The position numbers and the translations under genes are program-made. From the NCBI GenBank assembly GCA_015178975.1, contig WHVD01000116.1:186001-250000 (forward strand): 64,000 nt of DNA, given 5' to 3'. Each line of letters opens with the position of its first letter. Within the stretch, counting starts at the first letter, position 1. Shown here piece by piece: positions 10,056-20,059 of this stretch. Source of the DNA: Hysterangium stoloniferum (lineage: Eukaryota; Basidiomycota; Agaricomycetes; Hysterangiales; Hysterangiaceae). The notes beneath the pieces were generated by a model. It searched no databases and was not told the DNA's origin. It saw only the letters and a program-made list of their open reading frames with translations.

Positions 10056-11820
10056 TTTAAAGTAACATCTGCCACGTGTGGTCCGTGGAAATAGTTCAGA
10101 TCAATCCAGTGGATTGTTGGTACATTGAATTTTCATCTGGTGTCTCTTATATTTCAACTTACATCCATTTTCCATCAAGACAATCAACTTACACCATCAC
10201 ACGGCCTCAAGAATCTATGCTTCCTGTCATTCATACATATAGATGCCTATTCCTCATTTTGTATTTTTTTTTGTTTCCTCACATTTTATCATCATTTCCC
10301 TTGTATGTTGGTACATAGTCTATTTACATCCATTTAAAATTAAAATGCACTGAATGCCTCCAGTGAGAATATAAACTCGATTTATAACAACGGTAGCATC
10401 TGTTTCCACACAAGAACATCTGGACTGAAAGCTTCTGAAGCGAACTAGGGCCGTTTTTCCATTAGGGTGAAACTTCATGATACTCCGGAAATCTATCGCA
10501 AAAAATAGTAGTCTCTATACTTCATTCTTTTCATTGTAATAAGTATCGGTCAACATCCTGTATATGACATAACATTTACCGTTTGAAAAACTGATTGGTG
10601 AACCTATGGAGATAGGATCGATATAATTAAGGCTGGGCGTGGCTGATTCAATGCGGGATCACCCGGTTTAAGCTTTGGAGCCTGGATCTAGAAGCCCAAA
10701 ATGCTTCTTCTGGCATTTTGATGGCGCTTAATGTGACATACTGGGTGTCTAACAACCAAGATGGATGGCTATTGGTTGGTATATTGGGAATGTTTTTGAA
10801 GATAGAATGTTGGTCATCGGAGACCGTGGCTGTGAAATATGACTCATGTGTAGTAGTATGGTGGATTGTCGGATGTCTCAGGGTTTATATTATTTTTAAT
10901 GGTTCAGGCTGCCTACTGAGTGTTGCTGGTCCTCCTCTCAATTTTTATTTTGAGGAATAACTTTCTCCTTATATTTATCCTGGATTCCATACCTACAAGA
11001 TATATTACGGCATGGTCATAATCCTGTGGCACTTAGAACACCATCAAAAGGTATGGGATCGCCAGTAGGCTCAAAACAGTGGGTATAAATGGCTTGACTG
11101 ACTGCACCAAATCAATAAAGGATAGTTATATATTAGTTTCCATATTGAAATGGTAGAGAAGTACAAAGAGATCATACCTCCAGGTAAGTAGATCCGTTGA
11201 ATGATTTTTGGCTGTTTACTCTCCCTCCTGCCTTCGGGCTGGTATGGCACCGGCAATATATTTACTGCATAAAAATGACATATCCCACACGATACACAAT
11301 ACAAAGTGGAAATAAAAAGTCATGGTGGAAGTTGTATGCAATCACGGCGCTGTGACGTTGAACAGGTCAGCACCATGGTGGTGACCCTGCCCGATACCTT
11401 TTCCTGGTCGACATTGGCAGATACATCAGACATGATATAATGTGTGTAATAAAACATATAATTATTAGGTAGCACTATTAAGTCAATTCCATCGTGGCTT
11501 TGTTAAGTATATTCCCTTTGTATATCAGTTGAGTGGGTTTATTCAACCATTATTGTCTGCAACTTATTCTTTAATTGCTGAAGAACTCCAGCATTGAAAG
11601 TAAAGTTGGGTGTGGCACGTTACCTTGGGGCTAATATGCATGCCATGGTAGAATTATGGAATGTAACTGAGGGGGACAGTTTCTGACATCGTCTGGGTAA
11701 ATGTCTAGTCACCTTTCAAGAAGGAATATGAACTATTTCTCATCAGAATCCCATATATAGTGTCGCTATTTATCCATTAAATGTGCTTGCCAACCAAATG
11801 AGGAGCTGGAATAGATTCTG
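10056..11820. other. 3' flank of C2H2 gene and unassigned DNA
   Basis: AT-rich 3' flank to about 10500, then mixed DNA. A plus frame at 10718-10960 encodes a hydrophobic 80-residue peptide without any recognisable feature, and I do not call it. No repeat ends seen. Confidence 0.4.
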
Positions 11821-11872
11821 ATTTTATGAGTGTGACAGCGGCACTTGCTGGGGTAAGTAATCATTGCATATT

Positions 11873-12079
11873 TTATTTCAAACGAGACAACCTTTTTGTC
11901 AGTTCAGTGTACCTGTTCAGTCCATCATTTAATCGACCCGTTGCTCTTAAGTTATTCCTCGCTGACACCACATCATCCAAAAACTCCATCTTTAATCCCT
12001 CAAGGACCTCTAACTCAGCTAGCAGATGGAAGTAAATCCTGGCCAACCAAAAGCAAAGCACCAATATTATATTTTCCAT
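11873..12079 (-). CDS. possible short exon of an unidentified gene
   Basis: The minus frame contains a protein-like stretch (AELEVLEGLKMEFLDDV) of amphipathic character. A plausible acceptor (TTGGCCAG at about 12035) lies before it, and a plausible donor (GAACAG|GTACAC at about 11911) after it. No domain is recognised, the neighbours give no context, and the plus strand offers an overlapping frame with a GTAAGT donor at 11855. Only weakly supported. Confidence 0.2.
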   Translation of the reverse strand: MENIILVLCFWLARIYFHLLAELEVLEGLKMEFLDDVVSARNNLRATGRLNDGLNRYTELTKRLSRLK

Positions 12080-12429
12080 ATTGTCAAGATTTGTGTAGTA
12101 ATGATTCTGAAACTCAAATTTATATGTTTTATGATTATTCTCGCATGATTTCCTGTAAAGATTCAGCTAGGACAACCAGGAATGCCACACTTCGGAGTTT
12201 GCCTTGATTGCATTTTATTCCCTGCCCTCTCTCTTTGGCTCCTGGATGCCAGCACCGGGGTTCTTCAAAACATTGACTAATAGGGTAGCACCAAGTTGGC
12301 AACTTTGGACCTCACAGTATTACTATCAATTAGTGTAACCAGGGAAGAGTTCATATTCACATTGATTGTGTGGTTTATTCTATCTCATATTTGCGTTCAT
12401 AATCATACAGTTTTCAGACATGCATTAGA
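12080..12429. other. nothing recognised
   Basis: Mixed-composition DNA leading into the P/T-rich repeat. No feature that I can support. Confidence 0.4.
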
Positions 12430-12800
12430 ATATCACCCACAACGCCATGACAAGCACATCCGGCCCACTCTCCCTCCTCTCCCTTTTAAACCCCAAAGCA
12501 ACAACCGAGCCTACATCAAAATAATTTTGGTCCACATCCATAAAGGTACAGACTAAGACACAGACACAGGTACAGAGCCTCACAGCCACCCCTCCCACTC
12601 ACATGCCAACCACAACCCCAGTCCCCCACGAAAGCATATCCACCAATCTCCCTCTCCTTTTCAAACCCCAACCACAACCCGACAATGACGCCCATATCGA
12701 AATTATTTCAGCCCACATACTCGACACAAGTACAGAGCCGCACAGCCACCACCTCTCACCCACATCCCAACCACATCCCCAGTGCCCCATGAACAATCTA
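12430..12800 (+). repeat. P/T/S-rich repeat, copies 2 and 3 (tandem)
   Basis: Two head-to-tail units (about 12430-12560 and 12600-12800) share the core seen at 441-700, including the AAACCCCAA-like block and a following A-x-I-x-I-I/Q peptide motif. Divergence is moderate. Probably a duplicated low-complexity gene segment. Confidence 0.4.
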
Positions 12801-13110
12801 TGACATGGCCCGCTCCAGCCACTAGCCCCATTTCCATCCACATCCAATGGCGGCACTCCACTCTTTAGCCAGATCTGTAGATGCAGACTGATATATGCCA
12901 CTCTGAAACTTCAATGTGCGGTGCTGGCATCAGTGTGGAATCTCCTTCTATATATGTGGCAGGCTGGAGGCTCAGGCATGGGGGTTCACATCTATATCCA
13001 TTCCAGCAATCATCCACCACTCAAGTTCCATAATCACCCTGAGGACAGGGATCATCTCAAGTCGACAGTGCTGGCCTTGTCGCTACTTGGGATGCGGGTG
13101 AAGAGTCCAC
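12801..13110. other. unassigned flank
   Basis: No supported gene. An 86-residue plus frame (12921-13181) runs into the arm-like segment that follows and is not called. Confidence 0.35.
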
Positions 13111-13360
13111 GGGAGCCGACGAGGAGGACACAGACGAAAAGGAACAAGCTAACCAACCTAGGGTTGAAGTGGTATCCCTGAGGTGTCACAGGATTGTTCC
13201 CCTTCCATTCATTCCTGTTCCCCGATACCCCACTGTTTCCAAATTAAAACATCATATTTAGGATCCGAGGAGACTTACCATGAGCAGGGCCCTCCTCAAA
13301 GAGAAGGTTCAGAGCAGTGTTGCACACGTCATAGTTGCACATGAGAGTCATGTGGGCCAT
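13111..13360 (+). repeat. shortened diverged copy of inverted-repeat arm sequence
   Basis: 13118-13150 matches about 16190-16220, and 13170-13360 matches about 16785-16975, in the same orientation as the left arm. The ~560 bp that separates them in the arm is missing. The intron-like GTAAGT...CAG block of the arm (minus strand) is still present, so this is not a spliced copy. It lies less than 1 kb outside the left arm. Confidence 0.6.
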
Positions 13361-14243
13361 GGGAAAGTGCCGCGCAGTCGCAACTGCTGCGAACACCTCA
13401 AAATGCCCTCAAAGACACATTTACCTAGCATAAAATAGATATAGTTTTGTATATATTCTTCATAATATATCAATCTGTGTACTGGGGTCTTGTTACTTTA
13501 CTTTAAGACTGTGTTTTGATGTTTAAAATTGTAAATTAACTCCTTTTCTAAGAGCATATATAATTTAAACTGGTATTTTGAGTATTACCATTTAAAATAT
13601 AGCTATGTTTTAGTTTAAAGCCAAAATGTATATTCGCAGCAATTGTTCACTTTTTGTGGCACCCCTCACAGCAGTGAGATTCAATTTTGGCGTCTCAAAC
13701 AATTTCAAGCTTCAACAGTCAACCTCTACAATTCGGGAGCCAAACCACACTATCTTTTGGTGACACTCTGATCAACATCCAGTGTTATTGAGCATTGTTT
13801 CTTTCCAGTTATTCCACACTTCTGTAAAAGTTTTGGGAATCTCTTGCTTTGGAAAGATACTATCCTTCCTTTTAGATGGCTGCCTCTTTTTTTTCTTTTT
13901 ATAGCTTGCTCTTTGATTAGGTTGGGAGTACCTGGCTGATAGATCACAACTATTAACTAAGAAGTACACCTGCAAGGTCTTAGTGTGCTGTAGCCTTGTA
14001 CCTTTTTCACTTATACAGTGCAAGTGGCTTAAACTCTAGACTCTAAGATGTAGGTTTAATCTTTATCTGCTTTAGTCACTTCCATAGCAACAGAAGTTTT
14101 AATACCAGCCAGGGATATATAAGATCTATATCCTTATACTGTTCTGTCTGATTTCTCTAATGGTATATTCTTATAATACTCTTTTGAACTAATTCTTATA
14201 TACTATTTATATAATTTCTGTTCCACTATTTTCACAAATTATT
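13361..14243. other. AT-rich, nothing recognised
   Basis: AT-rich DNA with short frames only. No repeat end or RNA found. Confidence 0.45.
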
Positions 14244-14520
14244 TGGGCTTCACCCCAGACCTGATATTGTCAATCCCAAAGACTATGAACCAACAATATC
14301 TATTCCCGGAAAAGGTATTAGGGCGACCTTTGATGAACTCACCCATTTAGATCCTTTTTCTCATATCATCAGTGAACAGCCAGACTCTTCCTATGTCATC
14401 ATGCATCACGGTAACGACAAGGATCAAGGGCATTGCTGGCAATTTGGGTTCGCAAGGTCACATGAGGGTGGGATGACTACCTTTGCAGCTGGAGTGCGAC
14501 TGCGACCACGCCTTCCGTGG
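14244..14520 (+). CDS. unidentified ORF fragment spanning the left arm border
   Basis: The plus frame reads continuously (HPRPDIVNPKDYEP ... FDELTHLDPFSHII ... MHHGNDKDQGHCWQFG). The part from about 14315 is repeated in the right arm on the minus strand with a few substitutions. The part before it is not. A diverged relative of its end (V-I-x-N-D...CWQFW) recurs inside the arm at about 15340-15400. It looks like real but broken coding sequence; the family is not recognised. Confidence 0.3.
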
Positions 14521-14747
14521 CCTTGAATCTGGAGTCCTTTGTGTAACCGGATTATACGGACCAAGTCTGGTCCCTCTCTGTGGATGCCCGCCAAACGAGG
14601 TTCGATAGTAGGAAGAGGAATGCTAATCCCCCCAAGCATTGGTTGATATTCATTTGTCTGTCAGTATCGTATGGGTGAGGGTGACACCAGGAAAATCAAC
14701 ACCACGCAACACCACGAGTAGACATCTTATATTAGCAAGATGCCTCC

Positions 14748-14960
14748 ATGGTGCGCTTCGAGTGGATCTCGTATACATTTGACTTCTTCACACTCGGTAG
14801 GAAACTCACACCAAAGAGTGGCATACATCCGTGTCAAGTCTGTTCGCGGCAAGGAAAGGAAACATCTTGTGCTCGGAGGGGTTGGGCAACCGACCATTGG
14901 CGATCGATCCAAATGTGTGTGATTTGTTTGGTCCCTGAGAAGAGCACAGTATGGAACTAG
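14748..14960 (+). CDS. Cys-rich ORF (C-x2-C...C...C-x2-C)
   Basis: A 70-residue frame contains PCQVCSRQGKETSCARRG, then MCVICLVPEK: C-x2-C, C, then C-x2-C followed by Lys. This resembles the cysteine pattern of small zinc-binding domains and, loosely, the Cys segments in the antisense genes of the gypsy elements here. It is duplicated exactly in the right arm (38670-38882, minus). Boundaries are unknown and it is probably one exon of a broken gene. No function is assigned. Confidence 0.3.
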   Translation: MVRFEWISYTFDFFTLGRKLTPKSGIHPCQVCSRQGKETSCARRGWATDHWRSIQMCVICLVPEKSTVWN

Positions 14961-15374
14961 AGCGTTCTCAAGTGTAAGGAAGAGTCATCTTCGCCCAAAG
15001 TATTGAGGAACACTTCTTGTCCAAAGTGGAGTGAGCAATCAGGCGAACTTCGGTTGAAACAGCGGCAGGGGAAGAGTAACGTCTGCTATTGTGGTAAAGA
15101 GAAGAAGAATTTCTTTATGGCCTTAATACCATCCCTGAGATCTATGTCGAGAGGTGTATTCGCTTCGTCCAGAATAAACTGGATACGCGGCTAGACCTCG
15201 AAGACACGAATCTTTATGATGTACCAGCAATCCACTGTGACGTAAATCCAATACCCGACGTGGGATAGCAACCACCACGCCGACTGCTCTTGAAGTCGGG
15301 CATATGGATTACTAACTAATGCCACCTGTGAAGAGCCTAACTTAAAGTCATCCGTAATGACCTAAAGGAAGAGA

Positions 15375-16162
15375 TTTGCTGGCAATTTTGGTCACGCATG
15401 AGTGAGAGGATTAACTTGTGCAGCCTGAGTGCGACTGAAAACACGCCTTTCCCGCCTTCAATCGTGCCGTCTCCGAGCAGATTTTCGCCCCTCACTAGTC
15501 TAGTAGTTCATGAGGAATTAACTCGTTCTTTTTAACATGCGTATGCGGTCGGAAATAACATTGGGGGCAGGGAACTGTAGAGTGGACGGGTGTCAAATGG
15601 ACGTTTGACAATAATCGGCTGAGTGTTTAGTATTGATACGGGATGACACAGGTTTACAAATCGTATTATCGTAACGGCGGCGGCGGTTGCTTGATCATGA
15701 GAGAACACTGGAACATAATACTATTAAAGCTAACGCAAATTTTAAGTAGGCTGGAGAAGTAGAAAGGTAGAAAGGGGACATACGAGGTGACGTCAATGAC
15801 GTGGTAGCTTTCAATGCAACGCTGCAGCCTGGATGCCTTGCATCCTACACAAGGCTGATGCTATCGGGAGCGAAGAAAGGCAAATGTTAAGAGCGAATCC
15901 CCAGAGAGTTGGGAGTTTCTGTAGTATCCGACTGATCTATTAGTTTTATTGCAGCCACTGCTGAATAAGAAATAGCTTTCGGCGGCCAAGCCGTGACTTG
16001 GTGAAACAGAGTGGGAGGAGGCTAGAGAGGCTATGTCGCGTACTTGTAGGTGCCAGTGCAATAAAACATTATTGAGAACTAGCCAGTGGGCAGATATGTG
16101 AAGAAAAGCAGCAAGAGTGGAAGGTAATATAGAGAAAAGTATGTCATAAGTGCTGACGATAC
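15375..16162 (-). repeat. arm segment present in three copies
   Basis: About 790 bp, also at 37468-38255 (right arm) and, diverged, at 30235-31012 (spacer, directly next to the right arm). Contains GCCGCCGCCGTTACG and TGACGT-like strings conserved in all three. A 206-residue frame covers it in the arms but is not conserved in the third copy, so I regard it as non-coding. Confidence 0.7.
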
Positions 16163-16780
16163 AGCCGTCATGCAGCGCCGGAGCGACGAGAAGGACGCAG
16201 ACGAAAAGGAACGAGCTAATCGGGTGGACTCTGCGGTGTTCCCGTGGGCAGCGGGAACGTTCTAAGGACAATGGGTGTGGGTGGAAGAGGAAGAGAACGA
16301 GTTGAATGAGAAGCCTGGGATGCGCCCACACCGCAAACAAGAGAGATGCGACGTTATTGGCTTGGAAAGCGCCGTCGACATCTACTCTACAACACCAACG
16401 ATAAATTGGAAAGACCTGCATCGTGGAAGATAGATAATGTCCTTCTGCCAGCATCTGGTTCACTATTTCCGGAACGAACACATGCTGTTTCCAGTAAATG
16501 GTTGACCCAGAGTATGCCAGGATTGACCATTAGGGTCGACAATCGGCAGGCTGGCAACAAAGTCAAAAGCTCAGCCATTGAGAGTTTCGGGAGGATGGTG
16601 AACGATAGGTCGGTCAATGGTATCCATCCTGCATGTTATTGCTACTATGGCATTGGTTGAAAGGGCGCTTACCTTTGATGCAGGATGATGGCCGGAGATC
16701 GCCGACATCATGAAAGCATTTAAGGGTTGATAAGAATTTATGAATATTAAGCCTCATGGCTTCATTTCAGTTCAAGGCTC
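16163..16780. other. arm DNA, nothing recognised
   Basis: Overlapping frames on both strands, no domain. A minus frame with a DPNGQSWHTLGQPFTG stretch (about 16485-16570) looks protein-like but cannot be assigned. Confidence 0.3.
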
Positions 16781-16784
16781 AGAC

Positions 16785-17250
16785 CGGTATCCCTGAGGTG
16801 TCACGGGATTGTTCCCGTTCCATTCGTCCCTGTTCCCCGATACCCTGCAGTTTCCAAATTAAAACATCATATTTAGAATCGGAAGAGACTTACCATGAGC
16901 AGGGCCCTCCATATCTGATTCGAAGAGAAGGTTCAGAGCAGTGTTGCACACGTCATAGTTACACGTGAGAGTCACGTGTTTTTCAGTCTCACCAACGCGT
17001 TGTTACCCGGCATTGTCATCATTTCATCGTTTTGTCTCCTCGACGTTTGCTGGCGGATCATCAAATTCTTGCATTGTAGTTGTCATGGCGGTTTCACACA
17101 ACATCTGAACTGCTGGTAACATGTCATTGGGTTTGCCGTTTTCTATGTTTTGCACGTCTGATTGGTCCTCCTGACACTGGAGTTGGGTGGTGTGCTCAAG
17201 ACATTCCATCCCTGCATGTGGGAGTTGTGCGGGTGTGTCGGTCAACGTGT
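16785..17250 (-). CDS. broken two-exon gene of unknown function
   Basis: On the minus strand, a 73-residue frame (17245-17024, opens MTDTPAQLPHAGMECLEHTTQ) is followed by a second stretch with NYDVCNTALNLLFESDMEGP. That ends at a clean intron of about 49 bp (GTAAGT...CTGCAG, roughly 16897-16849). The intron is kept in the diverged copy at 13170-13360. No domain recognised. Its upstream end meets the copia remnant. Identical in the right arm (36380-36845, plus). Confidence 0.3.
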
Positions 17251-17389
17251 TTGCACAACGTGTTGGGTGCTCATAGGGTCCTTCCCTCCTGCAACCGGCG
17301 CGTCGTTCAAAGTGATGATGACTGATTCATTGAACTTCATGTTGGGCTCTATGGCGATGTGTTGTTTCCAGGCCAATAACCGTGGTACA
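17251..17389. other. arm DNA between the broken gene and the copia fragment
   Basis: GC-richer than its surroundings. Its minus frame (N-D-A-P-V-A-G-G-K-D) probably belongs to the broken gene at 16785-17250. Confidence 0.3.
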
Positions 17390-18700
17390 CTTTGTTTTTG
17401 CTGCTGAAACCTACCTGGTGCCCTTTGTTGGCCTTGGGTTCTAGTCTCCTGTGGTATTCTTTGACGGTGGGAAATTGATGGTAATTGGATGGCATGTCAT
17501 TTGATGGTGCTGAATCATATACATCAGTTTAAGTGTCCTTGTGTGGACTTGTTTCCTGAAATAAGGTGAATCTTGGGAATCTTGTTATTAATACAAAATC
17601 CATACTTGACATAGTGATATTTGCATTTTTGTCTATATTATTATTTATATTATTATCTCTTTTGTTGCATTTTTCTTAGTTTGCAACAGTTGGCTGTGAA
17701 GTGGCCTATCCTTTCACAGTTCTAGCATACAATGTTCTCAGATCATCTCTCTAGCCTTTTGTAGTTTCTGAGCTTACCATGACCTTTCAATACTGCCATT
17801 GCCATCTCTGAAGCTTTTGTCCTCTTCTTGTTGATAGTGATATGTTCATATACCTCAATTATAGCATTAACAACTTTGGCTATTTTTAGAGATATAGCCA
17901 AGAAATTTGCTGATATTGATATGATGCTAATGAATAGACAGCACAACTTACAGAAGGTAGTGATCTAAGGACAATAGTAACCAAATTATCATTTGAGAGT
18001 TTGGTACCCATGCCTTTGAGTTGAGCCTGCATTTTCATCAACTCATTAAGTTGTCTTGACTGCTGAATCATCCTCACATTTCATTCTGTACATTTGACAT
18101 CTAATATCTATCTATACAGATAGTGGCTTCTCTTTATACTCAGTGTATAATACATTCCCACTTCTTTTGCCATTTGAAACTTTTAAATTTCAATCTGAAA
18201 GATTGGTTCCATAGATCTGAATATTAAACTTTGATATACATACACCTCATATTGTTCAAATTCATCCTGCCATTACTCTGCAACTTTGATCTTTGATGAG
18301 TCATCTTCTGTAATGACATGTCTCACTCAGAAAGTCAGTGGTGGCAGCAGTTTACTTGCAGTTCCTTCAAAATGTTGTTTTGGATCTTTGCCAATGTCAG
18401 TACCATTGTGTCTGGCTCTTCCAGGTAACCCAGTTTGATCTATCTTGATCAGGTTTTGGGATAAAAAAAACTCTTGATCCTAAGGCTCTGTGGAGTCCAT
18501 AACCTGTTGAATTTATTTGCACAGTTCTAAATATAGCCTCTCAATGAGTTATAAACCTTTGTTGAATGGCTACATAGTTGGTTTCCATTCCATATAGTTC
18601 AGCAATGACCAGTGAACTATATAGTCATTAAATGTTGTAGCTTACCAAATGTACCTTCTTTAATGCTTATACTTCAAAAGAAACAAGCCTGAATATAATC
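17390..18700 (-). mobile_element. Ty1/copia fragment: LTR end plus gag (left arm)
   Basis: On the minus strand the LTR ends ...TTCAACA at 18505, followed by GGTTATGG (primer-site region). A gag then follows with an L-N-E-L-M-K-M-Q-x-Q-L-K segment and a C-x2-C-x4-H-x4-C zinc knuckle region at about 17683-17727. It is homologous to the less eroded copy at 26635-27360. Heavily decayed, several breaks, no pol seen. Mirror copy at 34930-36240. Confidence 0.7.
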
Positions 18701-19039
18701 AATACAGAAAATGACTCATTGAATCATCATCATGAATAGTGATCTGGAGAATGATCCAATCAAAGAAACAGTGGAACAGTGGATAACCACTTATATCCCA
18801 ATATTACTATCCATCAGGTTGTCAAAAAGTGTTAGGATCAACATAAGATTGAGCATTGAGTGTAGAAGTGAGAAGAGAAGGGTAGTTGTTGAGAAGACAG
18901 ATCTGACCACCATATTTGATTTAATGACCTCCTCAATGATAGATCCCAGGATCTGTGTCCTTGAACCTCTATGGTTGACTTCATGCTGGCCAGTACAGCA
19001 TTCACTGGGCAAAGCCCTTGCACCAAAATTTTTTGGGAT
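18701..19039. other. arm DNA, nothing recognised
   Basis: A 123-residue plus frame (18732-19103) is identical in both arms but has no recognisable feature. Identity between arms is not evidence of coding here. Confidence 0.3.
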
Positions 19040-19231
19040 CTTCAGTAAAGGGTTATTTTATATAAACTCCGCCAATCACTCATCGTATCCTTTACCCATT
19101 TAAAATCGGTTAAGGATCCAACATGTGATTGGTGGGTTTAGGATCCTTAAAAGATCCTTAATCAATTTTAACTCTTATAAAGATTCAATGGATAACTATT
19201 GGACTTTATATAAAATACAGCTCTACTAAGG
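19040..19231. mobile_element. MITE-like palindromic element (left arm)
   Basis: About 190 bp with imperfect inverted ends built around TATTTTATATAAA and internal GGATCCTTAA/TTAAGGATC pairs. AT-rich, non-coding. Mirror copy at 34399-34590. No clear target duplication. Confidence 0.35.
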
Positions 19232-20059
19232 ATCCTAAAGTTTGTTAGAGAGGAGGATATCCCAGTGATTAGAGCCTCGACACACTTTTATTCAGATATT
19301 CCATAAGGCTACAAAGACGGTTGGGGCTTGATCTGTCATTCAATATTGGTTGTGAGTTGAACAGACACCGGGTGTGTGAGTGCCCAAAACAGTCGTTCAC
19401 AATCATGCTCTATGGACCTTTCTAAGGCATACTGAGCAGGCTGTTGTGGATCAAGACTTATGTATGTGTACCTGAAAGAGTCTGAGGATCTCAGAGGAAA
19501 ATGAGGTGACTATTGATTGTGCATCAGACCCATTGTTACATTCTTTTCTTTGTTCTTCTTTTTTTGTCCCAATCTCTCATCGCCACTTAGACTTGTCTTC
19601 GTTTTTTTTCCCTTTTTAGTGTTTTTCTTTGACATAAGTACTCAGGTTTCTTTTGACATCTAATACCTCAGTTGATTTGATTCTCTATTCACATCAACTG
19701 AGGTACATTTTCTTCATGCTCAGTATTTCCGATAGCACATTAACACTTTGGTAGACATTATATCTGCTATTGGTACAGCAGTCAATTCTAGTTGATTCTC
19801 TCTTTGTATCGACTGAGATGTTATATTTACTATACAGGTCTGGATATATTTTGAGGCATTGTACCTTCTTCCACTCGTGAATCTCTTTCTACATTTATTA
19901 TTACTATAGGGGACGGAACGTTAGGAACCTGAATGAGCTACTAAGGAATGGATAATGGTGAAATGGTTATTCAATCGGACTTTCAAATTATTTTGTCTCT
20001 TTTCTGTATTGGTATATCCCTCAGGTATCGAACAGTGAAAAATCTGTGGTTTCCCCTGT
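19232..20059. other. arm DNA, nothing recognised
   Basis: AT-rich. Contains two CAACTGAGGT-type strings near 19665-19705 (TCAGTTGATTTGATT and its inverse), which may be regulatory or chance. Confidence 0.3.

Noticed and set aside
10718-10960. 80-residue hydrophobic plus frame
   Set aside because: No homology that I recognise, no splice signals or promoter, isolated in unassigned DNA.
11826-12035. Plus-strand gene with a GTAAGT donor at 11855
   Set aside because: Splicing to the nearest acceptor (TTGTCAG, about 11902) gives an early stop; the opposite strand is at least as protein-like.
15861-16481. 206-residue frame in both arms (mirror at 37149-37769)
   Set aside because: The third copy at 30235-31012 has small indels that ignore the frame, and overlapping frames exist on both strands, so coding is unlikely.
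17390-18700. Classical repeat-induced point mutation
   Set aside because: Transitions are common, but in the LTR families they fall mainly at CpG, and the window otherwise looks basidiomycete; methylated-CpG decay is the simpler reading.
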